Shown here piece after piece: positions 36,355 through 45,109 of a stretch of 64,000 bases of DNA. The translations under genes were made by a program, and so were the position numbers. Origin of the DNA: CBDCVY01 sp965223245. GTDB lineage: Bacteria; Nitrospinota; Nitrospinia; Nitrospinales; Nitrospinaceae. The stretch is taken from NCBI GenBank assembly GCA_965223245.1, contig CBDCVY010000013.1:1612001-1676000 (forward strand), in the 5' to 3' direction. The notes under the pieces are model-generated. The model ran no database searches. It was not told where the DNA came from and was given only the letters and a program-made list of their open reading frames with translations. Position 1 is the first letter of the stretch, and each line of letters opens with the position of its first letter.

Positions 36355-37230
36355 TCATATTCCTACTGATTGCGCCTGTTTATCAGCTAAATAAGAACTA
36401 CGAACTAAAGGGCTAGATTCCACATGAGAAAATCCCATAGAAAGGCCTATTTCTTTATATTCTTGAAAAACGTCCGGATGAATGAATTCGACCACTTTTG
36501 CATGATCCGAGGAAGGTTGCAAATATTGCCCCAGGGTTAATATTTGACATCCTGTGTTTAACAGGTCCTTCATAGTTTGGATTACCTCATCTTTTTTTTC
36601 ACCATGGCCCAACATCAAACCACTTTTTGTAATCAAATGAAACTTCTTTGCGGCCAATGATAATGTTTTTAATGACCATTGGTAATTACATTGAGGTCGT
36701 ATTAATTTTTGAAGTGAAAACACCGTTTCAATATTATGAGATAAAACATCAGGTTTTGAAATACAAACTTTACTGATTAAGTTATCTTCACCTTTAAAAT
36801 CCGGAATCAAAGCCTCAATTTTTAAATCAGGTTTCTTTTGACGTATTTTTGCTATTGTTTGTTCCCATATGCTTGCCCCTCCGTCTTTGAGGTCGTCTCT
36901 ATCAACAGAAGTAATAACTACATACCTCAAATTTAAATACCCCAACATATCGGCTACATTCTTAGGTTCTTCCAAATCAAGCGGCATCAACGAACCGGTA
37001 GGAACGTCACAAAACCGGCAAGCACGAGAGCATGTATCGCCTAAAATCATAACGGTAAGCGTTCCCGAATCCCAACACTTTCCTATATTCGGACAAGAAG
37101 CAGATTCACAAACTGTGTTCAAACCATATTTATGAATAAGGGAACGGAGCCTGAAAAACTCTGCCTCCTTGGGTAAAGTTGTTTTCAACCAAGCCGGTTT
37201 AACACCTCTTTTTATGGACAAATCAGACAA
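36355..37230 (-). CDS. lipA: Lipoyl synthase LipA
   Basis: 291 residues, radical-SAM enzyme inserting sulfur into octanoyl groups on lipoyl domains. The auxiliary cluster motif C-x4-C-x5-C is CESASCPNIGKCW, and the radical-SAM motif C-x3-C-x2-C is CSRACRFCDV. RDDLKDGGASIWEQTI and the C-terminal SSPLVRSSYLADKQ with the terminal Ser ligand are intact. Stand-alone gene, divergent from the LptF-type gene. lipB and the 2-oxoacid dehydrogenase genes are not in the window. Confidence 0.96.
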   Translation of the reverse strand: MSDLSIKRGVKPAWLKTTLPKEAEFFRLRSLIHKYGLNTVCESASCPNIGKCWDSGTLTVMILGDTCSRACRFCDVPTGSLMPLDLEEPKNVADMLGYLNLRYVVITSVDRDDLKDGGASIWEQTIAKIRQKKPDLKIEALIPDFKGEDNLISKVCISKPDVLSHNIETVFSLQKLIRPQCNYQWSLKTLSLAAKKFHLITKSGLMLGHGEKKDEVIQTMKDLLNTGCQILTLGQYLQPSSDHAKVVEFIHPDVFQEYKEIGLSMGFSHVESSPLVRSSYLADKQAQSVGI

Positions 37231-37348
37231 TAGGTTTTTCCTTTTTTACTAAATTTTTTCAAGTATAATTAGAAGTCAGCTTTATTCAGACCCCTATTAT
37301 CACCATTCCTTTAAACATAATTCTCTAAAAATAATATTAACAATATTA

Positions 37349-38530
37349 ATGAAAATCATCCACAAATACATTTTCAAGGAGCTTCTTAAAATATTTATTT
37401 TAAGCTCTTTGTTTCTTACCCTCATACTATTCGTAGACAAAATTTTATTTCTAACGGAAATGGTAATCAATCGAGGAGTTACCTTTTGGGAAGTTACTCA
37501 AATGATGTTTTTCATTTCACCCGTTTTTATGGGGATTACCATTCCGATTAGCGTTTTATTATCCGTAGTGGTTGTTTTCAATCAACTTTCTGCAGACAAT
37601 GAATTTGTTGTAATGAAGGCCAGTGGCTGGAGCTTTATGTACTTGATGAGGCCTGTTCTATTTTTTTCATTAGCGGCATATTTACTGACTAATGCGGTTG
37701 TGTTTTATTTACTTCCATGGGGAAATCAATCTTTTAAGGAATTAGTCTACAAAATTGTAGAGACACGAGCGAATGTAGATATTAAACCACAGGTATTTAA
37801 TAGGGACTTTAAAGACCTTGTCATTTTTATAAAAGATAAATCCAGCAGCAATCATTTGAAGGGAGTTTTCATTGCCCAAAAAGAATCTAACTCAGAGTCA
37901 AAAATAATTCTTTCAAACGAGGGAATAATCATTAGTGAGCCAGATTCATTAAAAATTCGTCTTAAATTAAAATCTGGAACTATTCACGAGACTAATATTG
38001 AAAGTCCGGATTATCAAACATTAAGCTTTGACAGCTACGATTTAAATCTAGACTTACCCAGCGCTGAAGAATTGAAAAAAAAAGGTTTTATTAAACCAAG
38101 AGAAATGTCCCCTTCTGCTCTCCTAAAACGAATCAATGAAAAAAAAGCCCAGGGAGGAACTGCATTTATAGAAGAAGTAGAATTAAGTAAAAAGTTTTCT
38201 ATTCCTATCACTTGTCTTTTATTTGGATTGCTTGGAGCTCCTTTTGGTATTAAATCAAGCCGATCTGGAAAATCCGGAGGATTTGTTATTGCCGTTGTCA
38301 TAATTTTAATATATTACGTGCTATTAGTATCCATGGAGAACTTAGGAGCTACGGGTCAGGTCCCGGCATTATTTTCAGTTTGGGTGCCCAATATCCTATT
38401 AATTTTTCTAACCGTCTATGTATGCATTAAAACCCAAAGGGAAAGCCCTTTTTCGTTAATTGACAAATTGAACAACACCCTTAATTCTTTAAAAATGATT
38501 TTTTTTAATCGAAAAAAAAATCGCTTATAA
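37349..38530 (+). CDS. lptF: LptF/LptG-family LPS export permease (YjgP/YjgQ)
   Basis: 393 residues. The start MKIIHKYIFKELLKIFILSSLFLTLIL and PVFMGITIPISVLLSVVVVFNQLSADNEFVVMKASGWS are typical of the family. About three helices lie N-terminally, then a periplasmic beta-jellyroll (residues about 130-235), then three C-terminal helices beginning at FSIPITCLLFGLLGAPFGIKSSRSGK. With LptB and the partner permease it extracts LPS from the inner membrane. Only one of the usual two permease genes is present here; whether it serves as LptF or LptG cannot be fixed, though the N-terminus looks more LptF-like. Confidence 0.9.
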   Translation: MKIIHKYIFKELLKIFILSSLFLTLILFVDKILFLTEMVINRGVTFWEVTQMMFFISPVFMGITIPISVLLSVVVVFNQLSADNEFVVMKASGWSFMYLMRPVLFFSLAAYLLTNAVVFYLLPWGNQSFKELVYKIVETRANVDIKPQVFNRDFKDLVIFIKDKSSSNHLKGVFIAQKESNSESKIILSNEGIIISEPDSLKIRLKLKSGTIHETNIESPDYQTLSFDSYDLNLDLPSAEELKKKGFIKPREMSPSALLKRINEKKAQGGTAFIEEVELSKKFSIPITCLLFGLLGAPFGIKSSRSGKSGGFVIAVVIILIYYVLLVSMENLGATGQVPALFSVWVPNILLIFLTVYVCIKTQRESPFSLIDKLNNTLNSLKMIFFNRKKNRL

Positions 38531-38590
38531 TGCCCTACTTTTAATTCTATTTGTTTTTTTACAGGAATATTTAACAAATATAACCTTTTT

Positions 38591-39559
38591 ATGACTACGG
38601 TAATCACTAAAAAACTGAATCATTGTAATTTATGTGGTTCAAAAGAAAATAAACTATTATCCGAGATGAGCCGGGATAGTAAAAACTTAAAAACTGTTAT
38701 CTGCTGCCAATGTGGATTGGTTTACAGCAACCCTTTCCCAATCGACCCGTTTATCTACTACCAAAAAGAATATCGTATTAGCTATAAAGGAGTTTACCAA
38801 CCCAGGCTGAAGCATATTTATAGGGCCGCTCAAATTGCAGCCCAACGGATAAAATCAATTAACAAATATCTATCCCCAGGTTATAAAGTTTTGGATATTG
38901 GCTCCGGTGGTGGAGAATTTATTTTTTTGTTAAAAAACCTAGGTTATGATGTTACCGGAATTGAACCACACGAAGGGTACGCAAATTTTTCTATTAATGA
39001 ATATGCACTAAATATAAAAAATTGTTTCCTTCAAAATGCCGAGTTTCCCAACAACACCTTCAACTTAATCACTATGTGGCATGTTTTTGAACATACAGAT
39101 GATCCACTGAATGTATTAAAAAAAATAAAAACATGGATTTGCCCTGAAGGGTATCTGGCAATTGAGGTCCCTAACGTTGAAGCTGTTTGTCAAACTCCTA
39201 AAAATACTTTTCATACCGCTCATTTATTTAATTTCAACAGAATCTCATTAAACAAAATGGCTGAATTGGCCGGTTACGAAAAAGTTCATGAGTTTTTTTC
39301 CAAAGACAAAGGAAATATCACTCAGATTTTCAGGAAATCAAATAATTCAATGGTAAATAAACCTGATGGACTGGAGGAAAATTATAAACGAATTAATACC
39401 ATCGTAACGAATCACACAAGCTTAAAATACTATTTTTCTATTTATCCCTATTTTCGAATAATTAATAAATTCAGCCGTTCAGTAAAAGAAAAGTTTGTTT
39501 CAAATAAATATTCGAATGGGAAAGAAATTCTTAATGATGTACTATTAACTTTAAAATAA
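38591..39559 (+). CDS. SAM-dependent methyltransferase with N-terminal zinc-ribbon-like segment
   Basis: 322 residues. An N-terminal pair of cysteine knuckles (NHCNLCGSKE ... VICCQCGLVYSNPFP) precedes a class I methyltransferase fold. Its SAM site is KVLDIGSGGGEFIFLLKNLGYDVTGIEPHEGY, and the later motif is NLITMWHVFEHTDDPLNVLKKIKTWI. The architecture (zinc-binding head plus Methyltransf_11/23) is common among methyltransferases acting on nucleotide-linked or lipid-linked sugars and O-antigen, which would fit a cell-surface polysaccharide role. The target is not established. It lies 60 bases after the LPS permease gene in the same orientation. Confidence 0.85.
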   Translation: MTTVITKKLNHCNLCGSKENKLLSEMSRDSKNLKTVICCQCGLVYSNPFPIDPFIYYQKEYRISYKGVYQPRLKHIYRAAQIAAQRIKSINKYLSPGYKVLDIGSGGGEFIFLLKNLGYDVTGIEPHEGYANFSINEYALNIKNCFLQNAEFPNNTFNLITMWHVFEHTDDPLNVLKKIKTWICPEGYLAIEVPNVEAVCQTPKNTFHTAHLFNFNRISLNKMAELAGYEKVHEFFSKDKGNITQIFRKSNNSMVNKPDGLEENYKRINTIVTNHTSLKYYFSIYPYFRIINKFSRSVKEKFVSNKYSNGKEILNDVLLTLK

Positions 39560-39625
39560 GTTATCTAAAGCTAAAGAATAGCAATCCTATTATTTATGGT
39601 TTTTTAAATTAAAAAAAGATGCCAT

Positions 39626-40078
39626 ATGCTTACAGCAAAAGATGTAATGTCTAAAAATGTTATAACAGTTAAAAAAAGTTTGTCGCTCAGAGATCTTTCC
39701 AATAAATTTATCGAGCACAAGGTAAATGGATTTCCTGTGGTAGACGAAGATGGAAAATTGATAGGTATGGTAACTGAAAATGACTTGATTGAACAAAATA
39801 AGAATCTTCATATTCCTACGGTAATTGCACTTTTCGATGGAGTTTTTTATTTAGAAAGTGAAAAAAAGTTCGAAAAAGAGGTTCAAAAACTTTCCGCAAC
39901 CACGGTTAATGATATATATAACCCAAAAGTCATTACTACAACTTCAGACGCATCTCTTTCCCAGGTAGCCACACTTATGGCCGAAAATAATACCCATACC
40001 ATTCCCGTGATCGAATCAGGTAACTTAATTGGGGTTATTGGTAAATTGGATATTATCCGAGGAAAGGCGCAAGAATAA
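39626..40078 (+). CDS. CBS-domain pair protein
   Basis: 150 residues made of two CBS motifs: LTAKDVMSKNVITVKKSLSLRDLSNKFIEHKVNGFPVVDEDGKLIGMVTENDL and VNDIYNPKVITTTSDASLSQVATLMAENNTHTIPVIESGNLIGVIGKLDI. A linker of about 35 residues separates them. Such pairs bind adenosine nucleotides and regulate partner proteins. There is no other domain. It precedes the tandem Tll0287-like protein by about 90 bases, but a functional link is not evident. Confidence 0.93.
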   Translation: MLTAKDVMSKNVITVKKSLSLRDLSNKFIEHKVNGFPVVDEDGKLIGMVTENDLIEQNKNLHIPTVIALFDGVFYLESEKKFEKEVQKLSATTVNDIYNPKVITTTSDASLSQVATLMAENNTHTIPVIESGNLIGVIGKLDIIRGKAQE

Positions 40079-40154
40079 AATTTTCCCCTTTCTTTTCGAT
40101 CCCTATCCATCATAAAATCAGAGGACGTTGGTTGATCCACCACAAATTGATTCC

Positions 40155-40160
40155 AGGAGG
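40155..40160 (+). promoter_or_regulatory. Ribosome-binding site deciding the start at 40168
   Basis: AGGAGG lies 7 bases before the ATG at 40168. It supports that start over the in-frame TTG at 40132, which would place the signal peptide after a 12-residue polar leader. Confidence 0.85.
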
Positions 40161-40167
40161 TATCACC

Positions 40168-41274
40168 ATGACTTTTCCTCAATTAAAGCAGAATATACTT
40201 TTCATCCTCCTGATGGTCATGTTCTTTACCATCATCGGTATCTCAGAAGCACAAGAATCTAAATCTTTTAATTACGTCTCTCCGCAAAAAGCCGCTGATT
40301 ATATTCATTCGATTATTGAAGCGGACCGTACCATTTATTCTCAATATATCGTTGAAAGATTAGAAGAAACCATATTTTTAAAAGCAACAGAAAACTGGGA
40401 AGAAGAAAATACGTTATTGCTTCCCGCTCAGTTTTTGAGGTTATCGTCTCAATTAATCAATTCCAAAAATTCCGGAATGAGGTTCAGACTTATAAGCCAA
40501 TGGCCCATTAATCCAGAAAATAAGCCTAAGACTGAAAAAGAAATGAAAGGTTTAAAAAGCGTCACAGACAACCCTTCTAAACCTTTTACTTGGGAAGCTA
40601 GAAAAAATAATAGCACTGAGTTTAATGCTATTTATCCAGACAAAGCAGTAACTAAAAGCTGTTCTACTTGCCACAACAAGCATCCTAAAAGCCCTAAAGT
40701 AAATTATAAACAAGGAGACGTTATGGGGGGAATTCATATTTCCTTTCCAATTTCAAAAGGAAATGCGAAAACTAAAAATGTTCCCTATGGAGTAGCCCCG
40801 GAAGTATTAGTGGATTATGTTCATTCTATATTAGATTCAGATCGAACCGTTTATTCAAAACTTATTGTGAACAGATTACAGAAAAAAAAGATAATTTATC
40901 CTTCTGAAAATTGGTGGGAAGAAAATACTCTTTTATTGCCTGCTCAATTTCTATTAAATGCTTCAGATTTAATAAAAAATATGCGACTCGGGTTAGATTA
41001 TCGTCTTATAAGTTTATGGCCTATTAATCCTCACAATGGCCCAGCCAACGAATTTGAGCGAATAGGGCTAGAGACTGTTTCTGAACAACCCATACGACCC
41101 TACATTGGATCTTTAAAAGTCGGCGACAAAACTTACTTTCAGGCTGTCTATCCCGACATGGCAGTTACTCCGGCCTGCATTTCATGTCATAATGGACATC
41201 CTAAAAGTCCTAAACATGACTTTAAACTTTACGATGTTATCGGTGGGATTATGGTCAGTTTACAATTAGATTAA
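40168..41274 (+). CDS. Exported dihaem protein made of two Tll0287-like (DUF3365) domains
   Basis: 368 residues. A signal peptide or membrane anchor (about 8-27, ending near SEAQES) is followed by two homologous units of about 172 residues. Each unit has A..VDY-type helix (KAADYIHSIIEADRTIYSQYIVERL / EVLVDYVHSILDSDRTVYSKLIVNRL), ENTLLLPAQFL, a YRLIS.WPINP block and a C-terminal haem motif. The haem motifs are C165-STC168-H169 and C337-ISC340-H341, each followed by HPKSPK. The fold is that of Tll0287 (DUF3365), usually the periplasmic sensor part of signalling proteins or a small cytochrome. No HAMP, kinase or cyclase domain is present here. The strong AGGAGG site fixes the start. Its stop overlaps pyrG's stop in a shared TTAA. 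Confidence 0.88.
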   Translation: MTFPQLKQNILFILLMVMFFTIIGISEAQESKSFNYVSPQKAADYIHSIIEADRTIYSQYIVERLEETIFLKATENWEEENTLLLPAQFLRLSSQLINSKNSGMRFRLISQWPINPENKPKTEKEMKGLKSVTDNPSKPFTWEARKNNSTEFNAIYPDKAVTKSCSTCHNKHPKSPKVNYKQGDVMGGIHISFPISKGNAKTKNVPYGVAPEVLVDYVHSILDSDRTVYSKLIVNRLQKKKIIYPSENWWEENTLLLPAQFLLNASDLIKNMRLGLDYRLISLWPINPHNGPANEFERIGLETVSEQPIRPYIGSLKVGDKTYFQAVYPDMAVTPACISCHNGHPKSPKHDFKLYDVIGGIMVSLQLD

Positions 41275-42902
41275 TTTAGGCGGCTTTTTTTGTATTCTAG
41301 CGCTTTGGCTATAAAGTCTCTAAATAATGGATGAGGTTCCATAGGTGACGATTTAAATTCGGGGTGAAATTGCCCTGCCAAAAACCAGGGATGGTTTAAA
41401 AGTTCAATGATTTCCACTAAATTTCCATTAGGGGATATGCCGCTAATTTTCATACCCGCTTCTTCCAGTTGAAAACGATATTTATTATTAAACTCATATC
41501 GATGTCTATGCCGTTCATATATTTCGCGATTTCCATAGGCTTGAAAAGCAACGGATCCTTTTCTTAATTGGCAGGGATATTCTCCCAATCTCATAGTCCC
41601 GCCTTTTTTACCATTCATATTTTGGTCTGCCATTAAATCTATAATTGGATGATTAGTATCAGGATCGAATTCAGCACTATTAGCGTTTTCTAATTTAGCC
41701 ACACTCCTGGCAAACTCTACTACTGCAGAATGCATTCCTAAGCAAATTCCGAAATAAGGTACTTTATTTTCTCTAGCAAATTGCGCAGCTCTTACCTTAC
41801 CTTCAAATCCTCTATCCCCAAATCCACCAGGAACCAAAATCCCATCAATTTTATTTAGTTTAGCGAACCCATTTTCAGCCTCTAGATCCTCGGCTGAAAT
41901 CCAATTCATATTAACTCGAAGATGATTACTAATTCCACCATGGACCAAGGCTTCGCACAAACTCTTGTAAGACTCCTTCAAGTCCACATATTTACCCACA
42001 ATTGCAATATCTACTTCATCTTCAGGTTCTTGTAAGTTTTTATTTATTTCTACCCAGCTTTCAAGAGATAGTTTATTTTGCGAAAATCCTAATTTTTCCA
42101 AAATAATGTCACTAAGCCCCTCTTCATGTAAATAAAGAGGAACCTGGTATATGGACTTTGCATCCTTTGCAGTAATGACTGAATCAACTTCAACATTACA
42201 AAAAAGCGCTATCTTTCTTTTTATATCATTTTCTACATTTTTTTCTGTGCGACATAAAAGAATATCCGGTTGAATTCCGATTTCTCTAAGTTTTTGAACA
42301 CTATGCTGAGTGGGTTTAGTTTTAAGCTCATCAGCGGTTTTTATATATGGTAAAAGGGTTAAATGAACATAGAGTACATTTTTAGGATTGATATCAAAAC
42401 GGAATTGCCGAATGGCTTCTAAAAAAGGAAGACTTTCAATATCGCCAACTGTGCCACCGATCTCACAAATAACAATATCCACGCCTTCACTTACCTTACG
42501 AATCCGACTTTTTATTTCATCAGTTATGTGTGGAATTACTTGAACGGTTGAGCCTAAATAATCACCGCGACGTTCCTTTTCAATGACATCGTGATAAATT
42601 TTTCCAGCTGTAACATTATTGATTTTTGCCATACGAGCATGTGTAAAACGCTCATAATGTCCCAGATCAAGGTCAGTCTCAGCGCCATCGTCAGTTACAT
42701 ATACTTCACCGTGTTGGAAGGGATTCATGGTGCCAGGATCTACATTTATATAGGGATCCAGTTTCATAAGAGTAATTTTCAATCCTGAGCACTCTAAAAG
42801 TGTTCCAATGGAAGCTGCGGCAATACCTTTGCCCAATGAAGATAAAACTCCTCCAGTTACAAATATAAATTTTGTTTTTTTTCCGTTTGATTTTTTCTTC
42901 AA
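41271..42902 (-). CDS. pyrG: CTP synthase
   Basis: 543 residues, full length. The N-terminal amidoligase domain (FVTGGVLSSLGKGIAAASIGTLLE, LDPYINVDPGTMNPFQHGEVYVTDDGAETDLDLGHYERF) aminates UTP. The C-terminal class I glutaminase has its nucleophile in YFGICLGMHSAV and the His-Glu pair in LAGQFHPEFKSSP. It lies 25 bases downstream of kdsB, whose product uses CTP to activate KDO; this kdsB-pyrG pairing is common in Gram-negative genomes. Confidence 0.98.
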   Translation of the reverse strand: MKKKSNGKKTKFIFVTGGVLSSLGKGIAAASIGTLLECSGLKITLMKLDPYINVDPGTMNPFQHGEVYVTDDGAETDLDLGHYERFTHARMAKINNVTAGKIYHDVIEKERRGDYLGSTVQVIPHITDEIKSRIRKVSEGVDIVICEIGGTVGDIESLPFLEAIRQFRFDINPKNVLYVHLTLLPYIKTADELKTKPTQHSVQKLREIGIQPDILLCRTEKNVENDIKRKIALFCNVEVDSVITAKDAKSIYQVPLYLHEEGLSDIILEKLGFSQNKLSLESWVEINKNLQEPEDEVDIAIVGKYVDLKESYKSLCEALVHGGISNHLRVNMNWISAEDLEAENGFAKLNKIDGILVPGGFGDRGFEGKVRAAQFARENKVPYFGICLGMHSAVVEFARSVAKLENANSAEFDPDTNHPIIDLMADQNMNGKKGGTMRLGEYPCQLRKGSVAFQAYGNREIYERHRHRYEFNNKYRFQLEEAGMKISGISPNGNLVEIIELLNHPWFLAGQFHPEFKSSPMEPHPLFRDFIAKALEYKKSRLN

Positions 42903-42927
42903 AAAGTCCCCCCTAAAGGAAAATTAC

Positions 42928-43716
42928 TTAGGATGTTTCCAGACCAAAAACCCTCTCAATTTTAATGATATCTTCGACTCGGTCAACCCCTATACTAATT
43001 TCTTCCGTCTCCACCACCTGAATTGCATATCCATTCTCCAAAATTCTCAATTGTTCTAAACTTTCCAATTTCTCAAGTACGGATGGCTTCATTTGAGTAA
43101 ATTTAAGCAAAAACTTGCGATTAAATCCATAGAGACCAATATGTTGATACAAAAAAATATTTTGATCAAATCCAAGGGATTTTAAATCAGAAACGGATTG
43201 ATTTCCCCATTTTTCCCTATGAAATGGAATTGGTAGCCGGGAGAAATAAAGAGCATTCCCATTCTCGCAGGTAACCACTTTAACTATATTAGGATTCAAT
43301 AAATCTTCAGGGCTAGTTATCCGAGTCTTTAAAGTCGCTACAGGAACTTCCGGGTTTTCTAACAGGCAACGCACCACAAAATCTATATTTTGGGGAGGTA
43401 TTAATGGTTCATCTCCCTGAACATTAACAACAATATCACAATTTAAACTTTCCGCCACTTCAGCAATTCTATCAGACCCAGAAACATGTTGATCAGAGGT
43501 CATCAGCACTTCTCCACCAAATTTTTTTACAGTTTCATATATTCTCGAATCGTCTGTGGCCACTATCACACGGGAAGTAGTTTTGGCTTTAAGAGCCTGC
43601 TCAACAACCCACTGAATCATGGGTTTATCCATTATTTTTGCTAAAGGTTTTCCGGGAAAGCGTGTCGAAGCCCAACGGGCGGGAATAATCACTACTGCTT
43701 TGGAATCAGTAGGCAT
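42928..43716 (-). CDS. kdsB: 3-deoxy-manno-octulosonate cytidylyltransferase (CMP-KDO synthetase)
   Basis: 262 residues from MPTDSKAVVIIPARWASTRFPGKPL. It activates KDO with CTP for the LPS inner core. NVQGDEPLIPP, YFSRLPIPFHRE and YQHIGLYGFNRKFL are the family signatures. An in-frame extension to 43845 lies inside the sugar transferase gene and has no similarity to KdsB, so the ATG at 43716 is preferred; this gives an 11-base overlap with the upstream gene and suggests coupled translation. Second-to-last gene of a reverse surface-polysaccharide string ending in pyrG. Confidence 0.95.
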   Translation of the reverse strand: MPTDSKAVVIIPARWASTRFPGKPLAKIMDKPMIQWVVEQALKAKTTSRVIVATDDSRIYETVKKFGGEVLMTSDQHVSGSDRIAEVAESLNCDIVVNVQGDEPLIPPQNIDFVVRCLLENPEVPVATLKTRITSPEDLLNPNIVKVVTCENGNALYFSRLPIPFHREKWGNQSVSDLKSLGFDQNIFLYQHIGLYGFNRKFLLKFTQMKPSVLEKLESLEQLRILENGYAIQVVETEEISIGVDRVEDIIKIERVFGLETS

Positions 43717-45109
43717 GGCGGTTAAATAATCCCTTCCATAATGTGAGGGCAAGAATCTTGAGGTCAAAAAGCCAAGACCAATGTTGAATATAATATATAT
43801 CATGTTCAATACGTTTTTGGATACAGGTATTTCCTCTCCAACCATTTATTTGAGCCCATCCAGTGAGCCCGGCCTTCATCCTCAAACGAAAATTATAGCT
43901 GGGTATAGACTTTTTAAATTCCTCCACAAAGATAGGTCTTTCGGGGCGAGGACCTACTAAACTCATGTCCCCCATTAACACGTTTAACAATTGAGGAAGC
44001 TCATCCAAGCTTGTCTTTCTAAGGATCCTTCCCAATCGAGTTGTTCGGATATCATCTTCTACGGCCCACACTGGCCCACATAATTTTTCCGCCTCTTTCT
44101 GCATAGTACGAAACTTAAAAATCTTAAAAGATTTACCATCCAACCCTACCCTCTCCTGGATAAAAAATATCGATCCTTTAGAATCGAGTCTAATTAGAAG
44201 AGCAAGGATTAACATTAAAGGAAAAGAAATGATCAACAAAATAACTGAACATATGATGTCTGTCAGACGTTTAAAAAATGAATTCCATCCATATAAAGGA
44301 CTTTCATTTAAATTAATGATTGGCAATCCATCAAAGTCATCCACACCTCCTCTAAGGTCCATAAACTTCATTAAATCAGGGACCACTTTAATATCAACAG
44401 CAGTATTCCTCATTTTAGAAATAATATTTTGGAGACGATTATTTGATTTAAATGGAAGTGCTATATATAAATGGTCTACACCATTTTGCTTGACGATCTC
44501 AGAAATCTCACCCAACGTTCCCAATATTCTCATAGACTTTTTTGTTTGCCCTATTTCTCCAGGCTGATCGGTGATATGCCCGACAATGTTAAAACCCATT
44601 TCAGGAAAAACTTCAAATTTCTTGGCCAGAGATTGCGCTAATTCCCCTGTACCCACAATTAAAACGTTTCTTAAATTTTTTCCTCTTCGCCGAAAAAACA
44701 TTAACATTTTGCGAAGCGTTAAATGAGTCAAAATTAAGCCCAAACTAATTTGGAAATAAAATAAGACTATGACTACTCGAGAAAAACTCTGCTGTCTGTA
44801 AAAAAACAAAATTGCCAGAAAAACAATTGTAGCTATAGTGGTACCCTTTAGAATATTGAAAATATCATTCCTTAATGGTTTCCCCCTTAATGGTTGATAT
44901 AATCCAGAAATTTTAAAACTGACTAAATAAATAATAAGAATAGGAATAATTAACAAACTGTAGGGTTCAATGGAAGGAAAACCCATTCTATCGTTAAACC
45001 AACCACTAAAAAACCTTAATTGAAAAGCAAAAAACCAAGACACACAAACAACAATTCCATCATTTAGCACAAGCGCTGATAAAAAAAATTGACTATATTT
45101 CTTTAGCAT
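43706..45109 (-). CDS. Polyprenyl-phosphate sugar-1-phosphate transferase (WbaP/exopolysaccharide type)
   Basis: 467 residues. An N-terminal part with about four hydrophobic helices (up to residue 130) is followed by a Rossmann-like CoA-binding domain (NVLIVGTGELAQSLAKKF). After another helix near residue 285 comes the C-terminal bacterial sugar transferase domain. The latter shows RVGLDGKSFKIFKFRTMQKEAE, LGRILRKTSLDELPQLLNVLMGDMSLVGPRPERP and LTGWAQINGWRGNT. It starts an oligosaccharide repeat unit by moving a hexose-1-phosphate to undecaprenyl phosphate. Its start overlaps the upstream glycosyltransferase by 17 bases. Confidence 0.93.
   Translation of the reverse strand: MLKKYSQFFLSALVLNDGIVVCVSWFFAFQLRFFSGWFNDRMGFPSIEPYSLLIIPILIIYLVSFKISGLYQPLRGKPLRNDIFNILKGTTIATIVFLAILFFYRQQSFSRVVIVLFYFQISLGLILTHLTLRKMLMFFRRRGKNLRNVLIVGTGELAQSLAKKFEVFPEMGFNIVGHITDQPGEIGQTKKSMRILGTLGEISEIVKQNGVDHLYIALPFKSNNRLQNIISKMRNTAVDIKVVPDLMKFMDLRGGVDDFDGLPIINLNESPLYGWNSFFKRLTDIICSVILLIISFPLMLILALLIRLDSKGSIFFIQERVGLDGKSFKIFKFRTMQKEAEKLCGPVWAVEDDIRTTRLGRILRKTSLDELPQLLNVLMGDMSLVGPRPERPIFVEEFKKSIPSYNFRLRMKAGLTGWAQINGWRGNTCIQKRIEHDIYYIQHWSWLFDLKILALTLWKGLFNRHAY

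Noticed and set aside
43717..43845. N-terminal extension of kdsB
   Set aside because: The extension is the shadow of the sugar transferase gene, and KdsB proteins begin at the PARWASTRFPGKP region reached from the ATG at 43716.
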